From assembly GCA_020186115.1 (NCBI GenBank), contig WSYJ01000009.1, forward strand, positions 434,001-498,000: a stretch of 64,000 bases of DNA, written 5' to 3'. A program made the position numbers and the translations under genes. The DNA is from Histomonas meleagridis. Its lineage: Eukaryota; Parabasalia; Tritrichomonadida; Dientamoebidae. Below the pieces are notes generated by a model. It had not been told where the DNA came from. It did not search any database and saw only the letters and a program-made list of their open reading frames with translations. Below are positions 38,636 to 49,325 of the stretch, in pieces. The number at the start of each line of letters is the position of its first letter. Position 1 is the first letter of the stretch.

Positions 38636-41600
38636 ATGAGGAAATCAGCAATACCAGGGACACTTCTTTCAATCAGAATGATAAATTTTATGATACACGA
38701 CAATTTGTTGATAGAGCTTGAGCCACGTGTAAATTTTATTACAGGAAGAAATGGATCTGGTAAAAGTTCAATATTAGTTGCACTTTCTGTTGGGCTTGGA
38801 TCTAATACAAAATTATCTGGTCGTGGACAAAGCCTTTCAGGTTTAATCAAAGATGGAAGACATGAAGCCACAATTTCCATTGTCATTCAAAATGGGCCCA
38901 ATGGTTATCAATTTGAGAAATATGGTGAAACAATTACAATTACACGAAAGATTACACATAGTTCTTCACGATTTGAAATCTCAGGTATTGCTCGAACAAA
39001 TTCCACACATATTCGGGAAGAATTATCCAAAATCTTATCATTTTTCAATATTCAAAATGACAATCCATGTTCAATTATGCACCAAGATGTTGCCAGAGAA
39101 TTTATTAGTTCATCCACGCCAGCCAAAAAATATGAATTATTTATGAAAGGCACATTAATCACAAAACTTAACAATGAAATCCAAACCATTTCCAACAACA
39201 TAGAGAAGATAAAAGCGCAACGAAGAATCCATCTTGAAGGCAACGCTCGACTTGAACAAGAATTCAATGAGCAAAAGCGGTTATTTGATATAGTTGAAGA
39301 AGCTGATGGCCTTGTGCAAATCATACATAATCTTGAAGATGAACTTGTCTGGTCCCATTATCGACAATCGCAACTGGTATCAGACAAATTAGAAAATGAG
39401 TTAATTGATATCCGACAAACGTTATCAGACCAAGAAAATCGGTATCAAGACTGTAAATCGCGAAGTGAGACAGCACGCCGCGAATTTAATCAGTACAAAC
39501 AAAAGATGCAAGAAGAAATGGAGCAACTTTCCTCATATAAAAAAGAGAAAGATAAACTTGGTGACAACTTAAAACAAGTCCAAAGTAGTATTAGTTCCAA
39601 CAAAGCGCAATTAAAACGATGTAATAACTTCATTGAAACGACAGTTGTTGACTTACAAACTAAAGAAGAAGAATTACAAAGATTAGAAAACGAAAGAAAA
39701 AGAGCAATCGAAACAGCAAGTATTAAGAAGCAACAATTTATAGTACAAAAAGAAGCAGAACAACAACAATTAGAACGTGAATTAGAAACTGCCGAAAACT
39801 TTGCGCATGAAATTAAGAACAACATAAAATATTTAATGTCTGAACGAGAAAACTTAAAAATGACAAAGACAGAAATCGATGAACATTTATCTACAATATC
39901 AACAAAGTTACGAAGTTTAAAAAGCGTAGCTAATAGTGCAAGTAATGAACATAATTCATTATATAATAAGATACAACAAAAAATCCGAAGTTTTTCATAT
40001 CCACCAATTGGACCCATTTCTAAATATATTAAATTAAAAGATATGAAATGGGGTATAGCAGTACAACATATTATTGGGAAAAGTATGAATGTCTTTATAG
40101 TTAATAATCATAATGATGAAAAAATATTACGATCAATAATTGGTAATGAAATTCGTAATTTTACAGTTGCAGTTTATGATTTTACTAAAAGTAAATATCC
40201 AAAAGATTCACGACTTCAACATATAGAACAATTAGATTGTATATCTATTATTGATTCAATTGTTATAACAAATGAAAAAATTCAAGCAACAAATCATAGT
40301 AATGTATCAAATATTTCTGATATAATTCATAATGTATTAATTGATATATATAATGCAGATCGAATCTTTTGTTTCGAAGATGAAGAAATCGCACGAAAAA
40401 CTGCATTTGAAACAAGAGGTATCTCAACAATTACTACAGAAGGTTATCAATTTAAGATCCAAGGCGGATATAAATTCATATTTAGTCCGAAAACTCATCA
40501 ATGTCGTATAGGTATTGATGAAAGTTTACGTATTCGTCAATTAGAAGAAGAACAACATAAAGTACGTGATGATAAGAATGACATTGAAAATCGTCTTCGA
40601 CAACTAGAAATAGATTTAGAAAAAACAAAAAATGATCGAAATTATAATGATTCAAAACGCTCTGAATTAAACAAAAGATTAAATCGCGTGAAAATCGAAT
40701 TACAAACACCACCAGATGAAATCGATGAATTCGATGCACAATTAAATTCATTAAAGAATCGGATCCAAAAGTTAAAGAATATATATGAAGAGAATCATAA
40801 CATGGAGCCGATCTTAAAAGAGAAAATTAATGACTTACAACAAGAGAAAAGAGAATTAATTAAAAAGATCTCCGAACTTAGTGAGAAGTTAAATCAAACA
40901 GATTCATTTAAAGCAGAAAGTGATCGACTATTTAATAACATGCGAACTGTCGAAAGAGAATTAGAGAAAGAACAAAAGAAAATAAGTCAAATCCAAGAAA
41001 AAGAACATCAAATTCAACAAAAGTCAGAACAAGCAAAGAAAGAAGCGAATGATAACTTAGAGAAAGCTCGTACACATTCACCGGAATGTGAAGATAAATA
41101 TAAAACATCTGCACGTCCTCCACAAACATTAGCGACAATGTTAAAAGAAGAACGAAGGAAATATGAAGAAGCTCAAAACATTTCTGGATTAGACTTCAGT
41201 CAAGTTCGATTGAAGTATAAAAAGACAAAAGCGCTTTACGAGAAAGCAAAGAGATATCTGATGGAACAAGAAGAGTTCTTAATACAGTCAGAGAAAAGAA
41301 TCGAAAGTCGAAAAGAGAAATTACAAGTGATACAACATAGTATTACACGGAGAGCAAAGATATCATTCTTGACGTACTTGAAACAAAGAAATTACACAGG
41401 AAAGTTACGCTTCGACCATGAAAACCACGTGATCGATATCGCAGTGAAACAAAAGGCTGACCAGGACTTCACAGACGTAATGAACTTGTCCGGCGGTGAG
41501 AAAAGTTATTGTTTGGTTTCGCTGCTGTTGGCGCTGTGGGATGTGATGGAATGCCCATTTTATTGCGTGGACGAATTCGACGTATGTATGGACGAGGTGA

Positions 41601-41737
41601 ATAGACAGGCGGCAACCAGTATGCTGGTGAAGGGAGCGGAGATTATGGAAAATAGACAGTTTATTTTCATAACACCGCTGTCATTGGACCACATGAAAAA
41701 TGATAAACATGTGAAAATATTTGAAGTGACTAAATAA
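38636..41737 (+). CDS. SMC6: SMC6 subunit of the SMC5/6 complex
   Basis: SMC6 is an ATPase of the SMC5/6 complex in DNA repair and chromosome segregation. The 1033-residue product has Walker A GRNGSGKSS (about 37-45), the SMC6-type segment DNPCSIMHQDVAREFI, a first coiled coil, a hinge near residues 440-610 (IQQKIRSFSYPPIGPISKYI at its start), a second coiled coil, signature motif LSGGEKS (about 951) and Walker B FYCVDEFDVCMDEVNR. The DEFDVxMD-VNR form and RQFIFITPLS ending are specific to SMC6. I chose the ATG at 38636 (MRKSAIPG), since the frame upstream opens with TTG. The central coiled coil uses TTA leucine codons and the ATPase ends use GC-richer codons. Confidence 0.92.
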   Translation: MRKSAIPGTLLSIRMINFMIHDNLLIELEPRVNFITGRNGSGKSSILVALSVGLGSNTKLSGRGQSLSGLIKDGRHEATISIVIQNGPNGYQFEKYGETITITRKITHSSSRFEISGIARTNSTHIREELSKILSFFNIQNDNPCSIMHQDVAREFISSSTPAKKYELFMKGTLITKLNNEIQTISNNIEKIKAQRRIHLEGNARLEQEFNEQKRLFDIVEEADGLVQIIHNLEDELVWSHYRQSQLVSDKLENELIDIRQTLSDQENRYQDCKSRSETARREFNQYKQKMQEEMEQLSSYKKEKDKLGDNLKQVQSSISSNKAQLKRCNNFIETTVVDLQTKEEELQRLENERKRAIETASIKKQQFIVQKEAEQQQLERELETAENFAHEIKNNIKYLMSERENLKMTKTEIDEHLSTISTKLRSLKSVANSASNEHNSLYNKIQQKIRSFSYPPIGPISKYIKLKDMKWGIAVQHIIGKSMNVFIVNNHNDEKILRSIIGNEIRNFTVAVYDFTKSKYPKDSRLQHIEQLDCISIIDSIVITNEKIQATNHSNVSNISDIIHNVLIDIYNADRIFCFEDEEIARKTAFETRGISTITTEGYQFKIQGGYKFIFSPKTHQCRIGIDESLRIRQLEEEQHKVRDDKNDIENRLRQLEIDLEKTKNDRNYNDSKRSELNKRLNRVKIELQTPPDEIDEFDAQLNSLKNRIQKLKNIYEENHNMEPILKEKINDLQQEKRELIKKISELSEKLNQTDSFKAESDRLFNNMRTVERELEKEQKKISQIQEKEHQIQQKSEQAKKEANDNLEKARTHSPECEDKYKTSARPPQTLATMLKEERRKYEEAQNISGLDFSQVRLKYKKTKALYEKAKRYLMEQEEFLIQSEKRIESRKEKLQVIQHSITRRAKISFLTYLKQRNYTGKLRFDHENHVIDIAVKQKADQDFTDVMNLSGGEKSYCLVSLLLALWDVMECPFYCVDEFDVCMDEVNRQAATSMLVKGAEIMENRQFIFITPLSLDHMKNDKHVKIFEVTK

Positions 41738-42194
41738 AATTATATAGAAAGTGAACAATCGGTATTTTTCATTTGAAGAATGGAAATGGATGAGATAAAA
41801 AGCGAATATTCGACGCGAAGTTAATAAGAGAGGAAATGATAAAATGTGATATATCCCATAATTGACGCGGAAAATTTGGAATTTCTTCGCTGTTTAAAGT
41901 TGAAGTCGGAATGAAAACGCAAAAAACATCGGAGTAATGAAATTGTAACAAGATTTTCACTAGCATTACCATGAAATTCAGACGCACTTTTGGCTAAGAC
42001 AAAAGCATTGACAAAATCGATTTTGTTGAATTGGAATATAACAGATAACGAGTTTGAAACACTTCCATTTGAAGTACATTTGTTTAAAACTGAAATTCCA
42101 TGGCATCAAGTCGTGGAAATTAAAGTTAATGAAGCTTGAACAATCGAATCTAAATACTTGATTTCAAAATAATATTTGGTATTTGTTAAAATTA
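41738..42194. other. Intergenic; nothing recognised
   Basis: Flank between SMC6 and the ankyrin cassettes. The last 40 bp (TTTCAAAATAATATTTGG) already resemble cassette spacer. No other feature. Confidence 0.5.
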
Positions 42195-42770
42195 TTTAAT
42201 ACTGCACTTATGTTTGCATCTGAAAATGGTCATATCGGTACAGCTAGATTACTTCTTAAGCGAAAAGATATTGATGTTAACGTGGAAAATCTTTATTTGA
42301 TTTGTTTGAAGTTTTTTTTAAATTTTTGATATTTTAAAATACTATTTGAAAATTATTTGAATTATTTGAAACAACACTTATTTTAGCATCTATGAATGGT
42401 CAAAGAGGAAATGTTAAATTACTTCTTGAACAAGGAAGAATTTGCATTAGTGCTAAGGATGTAATTTTTTAATAATTTAATGTTTCAAAATAATATTCGG
42501 AATTTGTTGAAATTATTTAAAACAGCACTTATGTGGGCATCTGAGAAAGGTAACACAGAAATAGTTAAATTACTTCTTGAACAAGATGGAATTGATGTTA
42601 ATGCCGAAGACATTTATTTATTTTATTTGATATTCATTTCACTAATTTAAAATAAAATTTGGAAATTATTTATATTATTTAACACAGCACTTATGAAAGC
42701 ATCTATATATAATTATATTGAAATATTGAAATTGCTTCATGAGAAAAGTTGTAATAAAAAGACCAATTAA
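42195..42770 (+). repeat. Orphan array of four ankyrin cassettes
   Basis: Four cassettes begin near 42206, 42373, 42527 and 42688. They encode ALMFASENGHIGTARLLL, TLILASMNGQRGNVKLLL, ALMWASEKGNTEIVKLLL and a truncated ALMKASIYNYIEILKLL. Spacers carry the same TTTCAAAATAATATT and ACAGCACTTATG signatures as the array at 1-345. No DUF3447 gene body is present on this side. Units are mutually out of frame. Frame decay in the last unit suggests a relic. Confidence 0.75.
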
Positions 42771-43145
42771 GGTGAACTAAATTCATCAATACATCTGATC
42801 TCAAAACAAAAAGTCAAGTCAATTTTACAGTAAAAAGCAATGTATAAAATGGCATTTCAAGACCCATAACACTATCGCTCCAAAACCAGTTTCACATGAA
42901 ACTTTTTCAGCATATGCCGATCATAACCGTTGAAAACAAAAATGTGTTCGTTGTTCAAAAATGAATGGTTTACTTTTATTATAAAGTATTCAAAAAGTGT
43001 AAAATATTAGTGTTGTGACTTTGTATATGAAGATTAAAATTTACCCTTAAGACCACATCGTAATCCAAAAAATTGAGATGAAACCGTCCACGGTTATTGA
43101 CTCAAAATGTTCTTTGTTATAGAATAATGTAAAAGTGCTTACCAA
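42771..43145. other. Upstream region of the Rab11-like gene
   Basis: AT-rich. An AAAAGTGC element at 43131-43138 ends 7 nt before the Rab ATG. Nothing else recognised. Confidence 0.45.
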
Positions 43146-43796
43146 ATGAATTCTATGGCTCAACTTAAAGAGGGAATTCTCCCTGTTGATTGTCAAAACC
43201 CAGATTACCTATTAAAGGTTATCCTTACTGGCGATTCAGGTGTTGGCAAAACCAATATACTTTCACAATTTGTCAGAAATCAATTTAATCCAGATTCAAT
43301 GACAACAATTGGTGTTGAGTTTGCCACCAAAACAGTTCATGTTAATGGGAAAACAGTAAAAGCTCAAATATGGGATACTGCTGGACAAGAAAGATACAGA
43401 GCTATCACATCTGCATATTACAAAGGAGCTAAAGGGGCTATATTAATGTATGACATAACCTCGCCCAACTCATTTACTTCTCTTACCAAATGGATAAAAG
43501 AAATCAGGGATAACACAGAAAATATTCCTATTTTACTTGTTGGAAATAAAATTGATCTTAAAGACAGAAGATCAATTTCTGTAGAGGAAGGGAAAAACTT
43601 TGCTGAAAGAGAACAATTATTATTCATAGAAACATCTGCACTTGATGCAACAAATGTTCAAGAAGCTTTTACGCAGCTTTTATCTTATATACTTGAAAAG
43701 TACGAAGCCAGCGGAATCCATAAACCAGAAGAGGATAATAAACAAGTTTCCAATGGCGCACCAATTCAATCAAATAAGAAGGGCTGTTGCTGTTAA
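43146..43796 (+). CDS. RAB11: Rab11-like small GTPase
   Basis: A Rab GTPase for recycling-endosome and exocytic traffic. G-motifs are complete: GDSGVGKT (29-36), the switch I TTIGVEF segment (53-59), WDTAGQE (76-82), NKID (134-137) and ETSALDA (about 161). The effector segment [11 protein letters not shown] with [24 protein letters not shown] sequence, and [11 protein letters not shown], mark Rab11. The C-terminal CCC (GCCC) supplies prenylation cysteines. The residues before the G domain are longer than usual. An alternative start at the second Met (MAQL) is possible. Single exon, 216 residues. Confidence 0.92.
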   Translation: MNSMAQLKEGILPVDCQNPDYLLKVILTGDSGVGKTNILSQFVRNQFNPDSMTTIGVEFATKTVHVNGKTVKAQIWDTAGQERYRAITSAYYKGAKGAILMYDITSPNSFTSLTKWIKEIRDNTENIPILLVGNKIDLKDRRSISVEEGKNFAEREQLLFIETSALDATNVQEAFTQLLSYILEKYEASGIHKPEEDNKQVSNGAPIQSNKKGCCC

Positions 43797-44159
43797 ATTA
43801 ATAAAATTTCTTGGTATAAGACGAAATTAAACTTATTTTTCGTTTTCGTATAGATGATAAAAACAAATTGATCAGATATCTGATTTATCTTGTTTTGTCT
43901 TTTCATCATATATTTTCTTTATTGTCCTATGTATACCATAGTGTAAACATAGATATTGAAAATTTTAAGTAATTTCTCCGAATTCTGCAAATTTGTATAT
44001 TTGTTACAAAAAATAATCAAATTAAACATTACTCATTTTTCAATTATCACCATGTTCGGTAGCGTTCTTCATTCTCCAATAAAACACGAGATAATTTTTT
44101 TTAAAGTATCTGAAGATAAAAACCATATGTTCTCAATTCATTCTTGTTTTTTAAAAAAA
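43797..44159. other. Intergenic; nothing recognised
   Basis: 3' flank of the Rab gene. It contains a 22-nt GT...AG string near 43934 (GTATACC, ending AAACATAG) outside any gene, which I do not interpret. Confidence 0.4.
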
Positions 44160-44690
44160 ACAAATAAATATCTTTAGCATTAATATCAATTCCTTTTTGT
44201 TCAAGAAGTAATTTAACTATTTCTGTATGGCCTTTTTCAGATGCGTACATAAGTGCTGTTACAAATAATTTAAATAATTTCCAAATATTATTTTTGAAAT
44301 ATAAAATTATTAAAAAAAAAAATTCAAATAAAACAAATAAATATCTTTGGCATTAATATCAATTCCTTCTTGTTCAAGAAGTAATTTAACTATTTCTGTA
44401 TGGCCTTTTTCAGATGCGTACATAAGTGCTGTTACAAATAATTTAAATAATTTCCAAATATTATTTTTGAAATATAAAATTATTAAAAAAAAAAATTCAA
44501 ATAAAACAAATAAATATCTTTGGCATTAATATCAATTCCTTCTTGTTCAAGAAGTAATTTAACTATTTTTGTATTAATATTTTTTGATACTTTCATAAGT
44601 GCTGTATCAAATAATTTTTATTATTTCCAATTATTATTTAAAAATAGAAAATTATTAAAATAAATTATAAATAAAACAAAGAGATATCAA
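44160..44690 (-). repeat. Ankyrin cassettes on the minus strand with a 173-bp tandem duplication
   Basis: Three cassettes read on the minus strand: ALMKVSKNINTKIVKLLLEQ (about 44600-44520), ALMYASEKGHTEIVKLLLEQ (about 44437-44345) and a nearly identical unit (about 44264-44172). The last two, spacers included, form an almost perfect tandem duplication with a period of 173 bp. Spacer identity is as high as repeat identity, so duplication was recent and not filtered by coding selection. No DUF3447 body accompanies them. Confidence 0.82.
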
Positions 44691-44871
44691 CTGTGCTATT
44701 TGAGAAATATTTTCCTTATTTAAATGATAAATTTTTTGTTTAATTATTTTCAGTATTTCCCATTCACTTTCCATGAAATATAATAAAATGTCATTAACGG
44801 TCATTCACTAGTGAAATGATTTTCAATACCATACGATAGGCAGTTACGAAAAATAAACGTGCGTGAAAAGA

Positions 44872-44880
44872 AAAAGTGAC
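44872..44880 (+). promoter_or_regulatory. AAAAGTGAC element upstream of ERV46 copy 2
   Basis: AAAAGTGAC lies 51 nt before the ATG and is followed by TTTCACTATAG, which resembles the trichomonad initiator consensus TCA-Py-W. Inferred. Confidence 0.4.
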
Positions 44881-44931
44881 ATTCTCAATTTCACTATAGT
44901 TTGTTTGGTTTAGAATAAAAAAATTAAAAAA

Positions 44932-46005
44932 ATGCTCAGATTCGACTTCTTCCCAAAATTTTTAGATGCCTCAATGATTAAAAAAACAAACTTTGGTGCA
45001 CTTGTTTCAATTATCATGGTTATAACAGCAGCAGTACTATGTCTATCAGAATCTAAAAATTATTTTTTCGCAAAGTATAAACAACAACTCGTATCTATTT
45101 CAGACGTACGTAGCTCATTATCCGATATTAAAGTTTCATATGATTTTACAGTTTCTATACCATGTCCACTTCTTCATCTTGATTTATTTGATCTTTCAGG
45201 TAGTTCAAATAATGATGCCAAGAAAACAATCAACAAGCAGCGTGTTGACATTAATAACAACCCAATTCCGAAGAAAATATTTAGGCCTGGATTACGACGA
45301 GAATGTGGAAGTTGTTATGGTGCCGAAACCCCAACTCGAAAATGTTGTTATACATGTGAGGACATTATCGAAGCATATCAAAGCAAGATATGGAGCATTG
45401 GATCTATGCCAAATTGGACACAATGCATTAACGACAACATCAAATACGACGGAACCGAAAAGTGCCACGTTTCTGGCACCCTCCAAATTAACGGTGTTGA
45501 AGGTGGTTTTCATGTAGCTCCAGGGATTAATGTACTTAATCAATTTGGGCATCAGCATGATATATCACCATTTTCTGGTAAGTTAAATTTGTCACATGAA
45601 ATTGATCATTTGACTTTTGGTGATCCACTTGAAGAAGGAAATGTTGACCATACACGTGTCATCCAGACAAAAAGTGGTCAAATGCATTATCGATATAACT
45701 TGAAAGTCGTGCCAAAAATCATAAAAACTAGAACAGGATTGACAAAGAATCACTTTATATATACCGTTTCTTTCGCTGAAATACCTGTCGTGGAAAGAGG
45801 AAGATTCGGCCCTGGAATATTCTTCCTTTACGACATTGCTCCGGTCGCTATATTACAAAAACCTGATAGGCCAAGCTTCGCAATATTCGTGGCTCGATGC
45901 GTGTCAATTATTGGTGGCGCTTTCATGCTTGGAAAGCTGATCGACTCATTCGGATACAGATTAAATACTATTGAAGGGAAAATGCGAATTGGTAAAGCTG
46001 AATAA
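44932..46005 (+). CDS. ERV46/ERGIC3-like COPII vesicle protein, copy 2
   Basis: The family architecture is preserved in 357 residues: RFDFFPKFLDA at the N-terminus, transmembrane helix 1 (FGALVSIIMVITAAVLCL), luminal Cys cluster CGSCYGAETPTRKCCYTCED, GGFHVAPGINVL, PGIFFLYDIAPVAI, and transmembrane helix 2 (IIGGAFMLGKLIDSF) before TIEGKMRIGKAE. This copy keeps a more canonical CGSCYGAE...CCxTC cluster than copy 1 at 33968-35095. The two may act as different cargo receptors, or one may fill the ERV41 role; that is speculation. Confidence 0.9.
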   Translation: MLRFDFFPKFLDASMIKKTNFGALVSIIMVITAAVLCLSESKNYFFAKYKQQLVSISDVRSSLSDIKVSYDFTVSIPCPLLHLDLFDLSGSSNNDAKKTINKQRVDINNNPIPKKIFRPGLRRECGSCYGAETPTRKCCYTCEDIIEAYQSKIWSIGSMPNWTQCINDNIKYDGTEKCHVSGTLQINGVEGGFHVAPGINVLNQFGHQHDISPFSGKLNLSHEIDHLTFGDPLEEGNVDHTRVIQTKSGQMHYRYNLKVVPKIIKTRTGLTKNHFIYTVSFAEIPVVERGRFGPGIFFLYDIAPVAILQKPDRPSFAIFVARCVSIIGGAFMLGKLIDSFGYRLNTIEGKMRIGKAE

Positions 46006-46258
46006 ATTTAATCTATGCAAATGAATTCAGACTCTTATTTTTACTAAAGATTTTGAATAAAAAATGAATTTATTAATGTTTGAGAAGAAATTCATATTAT
46101 TACATTATTTATACGTTCAGTAATTCATAATTTCCAGAATGAATCTGTTAAATTTTTAAGATTTATTCATATTCTTCAAAATTTATATTTGGTATAATTG
46201 ATTAATATAAATCGTTTTTGTAACAAATTTTCCTTTAAAGTTTTTTTAAAAAGCTTGT

Positions 46259-46567
46259 TTATTCAATGAGTTGAAGAGCTTCAACGATAAGTGGATCTTC
46301 AGGAAATTGATCCTTCACATCCTTCAAAGCATTCTTAAGTTTCAACTTAAAGTCCGCGAGTCGTTTTTCAACATCCTGTAAAGTTTGTTCAGCTTCTGTT
46401 GCCATATCAACGTAACGTTTCATTTCAAGGCTTCCAGGTTCACATCCACAATTAGCAACTTTATCCTGCGCCTCCTTCAGTTCTTTTTCGTACATAACCT
46501 TTTCCTTAGCGAGGCGTTTTACAGCGTTTAGGTTAATTTTGATTGGTCTTTGTTGCTGTGCGTTCAT
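46259..46567 (-). CDS. TBCA: Tubulin-binding cofactor A
   Basis: TBCA captures beta-tubulin folding intermediates released from the CCT chaperonin. The 102-residue product is a three-helix bundle with the family signature RPIKINLNAVKRLAKEKVMY, then EKELKEAQDKV, closely matching the conserved IKIKTxxVKRLxKEKxMYEKE start of other TBCA proteins. Helices 2 and 3 follow (ATEAEQTLQDVEKRLADFKL). Length is normal. A TTCATTTTCTGCA initiator-like sequence precedes the ATG. Single exon, convergent with ERV46 copy 2. Confidence 0.9.
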   Translation of the reverse strand: MNAQQQRPIKINLNAVKRLAKEKVMYEKELKEAQDKVANCGCEPGSLEMKRYVDMATEAEQTLQDVEKRLADFKLKLKNALKDVKDQFPEDPLIVEALQLIE

Positions 46568-46742
46568 TGCAGAAAATGAAGAACGTTTATAATAAAACTC
46601 AAACGTACGGAGGCAAAATTCGCAAAGTTTGTTTGGAATTACTTTTTAATTGTTTACTTATTACAAATTAAAGAAGTGAGTTCACTAACTCCAATTTTGA
46701 CTAAGTGCGGTTGGATATTTCTTTTTTTGGGAAAAGAAGTTC

Positions 46743-49325
46743 ATGTACAAACATCATTACAGTGGTTTTCGTACAAGCTATGACAGTGAAAGAGAGCGTG
46801 CATTACGTGATGGCAAAACAATTCTCTCAGATGAAAACTCAATAAAATTTGTTAACATTATACTTAAAGATGATGAGAATGAACTCACAGATTTCATTTC
46901 TACAATAGATAACATTGATTCGTTGTTTTCTGTCTCATCAAAAAAAATATTTGATATACTTCGAGTATATCCAACGCTTTTATCTGTTGCATGTTTTTTC
47001 AAAGCGTTTAAATGTGTTCGGCTTCTTATTGATTGTGGAGCAAATGTTGATGCACGTGATTATTTTGGACGAATTTGTCAACATTTTGCTGTAGCTGGTG
47101 GATCCATGGAAATCATACGGCTTCTTGACACTAATGATAGTTGGCCGCAAGTTACTGACAACACTAATCAAAGCTGTATGCATTATGCCTGTGATTATGG
47201 TCAATTAGAAGTTGTACACTATTTATGGTCCAAAGGGGTACCCCTTGACAGTCAAGGCGGTTATTATGCGGAGCACCCCATAAACTTGGCCGCTCTTAAC
47301 GGGCACCTTCCAATTGTCGAGTTTCTAATCAGCAAAGGAGTTAGCCCAAATACCCAAGGAGTTAATCAACATTTCCATACAATTCATTTTGCGTGTCAAG
47401 GTGGTCATGCCGACATTGTCAAATATTTAATTTCTATTGGTGTCAAATTCAGAAATTCTCAGGATGACTCATCAGCAATTGTAGCAGCAGCAAAAAGCGG
47501 CTCGTTAGAAGTCATTAAAGTCTTAGCTGAAGCAGATGCACAAATTGTCACTCCACGAAGATCTCAACAACCATTCATCGAAGCAGCACGAGGAGGTCAC
47601 ATTGATGTTGTCCAATACTTTCTTCAGCAAGGAATCGATGTTAACATAGTTACTTCAGATGGGGAAACTGCATTATTTGCCGCAATACAAAACGGCGATG
47701 CGAAAATGGTCAAATTCCTTCTGAAGCATGACGCGAGTCCATGGCTGTATGGGCGATTTGGGACACCATTTGAAGAAGCAGTTCGAAAAGGAGATATGGA
47801 AATCATCAAATTGTTTGAAGAGAATTTAGGCGATGACTATGCTGATTTTTTACAGGAAGAAGACAAATGTGTCTATTATGCAGTCAAAAAAGGCGATGTT
47901 GAATTAGTGAAATATCTATTTGATAAAGGCGCCAAAATCACCAAAGTATTCGACACAAATCAATCAAGTGGAGTTCGACATGATATTAGTGATGAAATAT
48001 TTTCATATCCAATTGCAAATCATAATTTAGAAATGGTCAAATTACTTGTCGAAAATGGTGCATTAGAAGTCGAATATAAACAACGTCCAATCGAATATGC
48101 TATTGATTCAGGGGACGTAAACATAATGAATTATTTGATCGAGAATGGCGATGACATTAAGACTGCATTTAACCATAATAATGATATAATCCAATTAGCA
48201 GCTAGCTCTGGATCATTCGAATGTTTTAAGGCAGTTTTTACTGTTTTGGATCCAATCCTTAATTCTGGAAGAAGGAAAAAGCGCTTTGGTGAAAACATGA
48301 AATTTAAAGAGAAGTTAATAATATTAGCAATCGAAAGAATGAATTCGAATTGTGGTTATCGAAGATCATTTAATCGATTTAATAGGTTTCGAGGATTTCA
48401 AAACACTTCTAAAGATATCGAAGAAAATTGTGTCAAAATCATCGAATTCATAATTAACTTTTATAAATTCCCTATTAAGGATAACATCGAAATATTAGAG
48501 AACGCAATTTGTTCTGGTAGTTCAATGTTAGTTAAAATGTTTATCGATTTAGGAGCTGATTTTAATATTAGAGTTCATAAAACTATTAGTCGAAAACCAA
48601 GATTCTTCGGTATGTTATATCGAAGTGATGATGAAGAAGTTGATTATCCGATTTATTTCACTATCTTCTCTAAAAATATAATTGATAGTTCAAAGGTCGA
48701 TTCTGTATATGACCTATTAATTGAAAGTGGAATTGACGTTATGCATGAAACAGATTCTTTAGGGAGAAACATTTTGATGAATATCATAAAAACAAATTAT
48801 CTAAATAATAGTCGGAAAACTATCAAATATTTCGTACAAAAAGGATCTGATTTAAATCATTGTTCATCCTTAAATGAATCTGCTTTATCAATAGCAGTCG
48901 AACTTTTTAAAGGTCGCGTCGTTTTCAATGGATTTGGGAGAAGATACGCAGATGAGTCAACAATGTGGATGATTAAATATTTACTAAAGAATGGTGCTGA
49001 CCCGAACATTGGTCTGGTCGACGAAATGCCCATTTTCTCTGTTATCGCATCAATACCGAAATCAATTTATTTGATGCAGTTGATGTTGCGTAAAGGTGTC
49101 AATCTTGATGCGTTTGATGTGCAAACAAAAGCTGACTTTATCAAGAGTAAGCACCCGCTGATTGTAGCGTTGATCGCAAATAATATGTTCGCTGTGGAAG
49201 TGATTTTGCAAAATTTAAAGGAGATTCCAAACGGTATCAAGGCGGATATAGCTGAAATGGCTTCAGCTTATAATATAAATGAAATTAATCAGGAAATTCA
49301 AAGACTTTGCTTTGATGATCAGTAA
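46743..49325 (+). CDS. Large ankyrin-repeat protein, 860 residues
   Basis: A cytoplasmic-looking protein composed of about 20 ankyrin repeats. The first clear repeat is SVACFFKAFKCVRLLIDCGA, then NVDARDYFGRICQHFAVAGG and continuing units to residue 830. A Lys/Arg-rich, Phe-containing insertion near 520-570 (RRKKRFGENMKF; RRSFNRFNRFRGF) interrupts them. Unlike the DUF3447 genes, the array is a single open frame without AT-rich spacers, so it is a conventional ankyrin gene. No signal peptide or membrane helix. Partners unknown. Confidence 0.88.
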   Translation: MYKHHYSGFRTSYDSERERALRDGKTILSDENSIKFVNIILKDDENELTDFISTIDNIDSLFSVSSKKIFDILRVYPTLLSVACFFKAFKCVRLLIDCGANVDARDYFGRICQHFAVAGGSMEIIRLLDTNDSWPQVTDNTNQSCMHYACDYGQLEVVHYLWSKGVPLDSQGGYYAEHPINLAALNGHLPIVEFLISKGVSPNTQGVNQHFHTIHFACQGGHADIVKYLISIGVKFRNSQDDSSAIVAAAKSGSLEVIKVLAEADAQIVTPRRSQQPFIEAARGGHIDVVQYFLQQGIDVNIVTSDGETALFAAIQNGDAKMVKFLLKHDASPWLYGRFGTPFEEAVRKGDMEIIKLFEENLGDDYADFLQEEDKCVYYAVKKGDVELVKYLFDKGAKITKVFDTNQSSGVRHDISDEIFSYPIANHNLEMVKLLVENGALEVEYKQRPIEYAIDSGDVNIMNYLIENGDDIKTAFNHNNDIIQLAASSGSFECFKAVFTVLDPILNSGRRKKRFGENMKFKEKLIILAIERMNSNCGYRRSFNRFNRFRGFQNTSKDIEENCVKIIEFIINFYKFPIKDNIEILENAICSGSSMLVKMFIDLGADFNIRVHKTISRKPRFFGMLYRSDDEEVDYPIYFTIFSKNIIDSSKVDSVYDLLIESGIDVMHETDSLGRNILMNIIKTNYLNNSRKTIKYFVQKGSDLNHCSSLNESALSIAVELFKGRVVFNGFGRRYADESTMWMIKYLLKNGADPNIGLVDEMPIFSVIASIPKSIYLMQLMLRKGVNLDAFDVQTKADFIKSKHPLIVALIANNMFAVEVILQNLKEIPNGIKADIAEMASAYNINEINQEIQRLCFDDQ

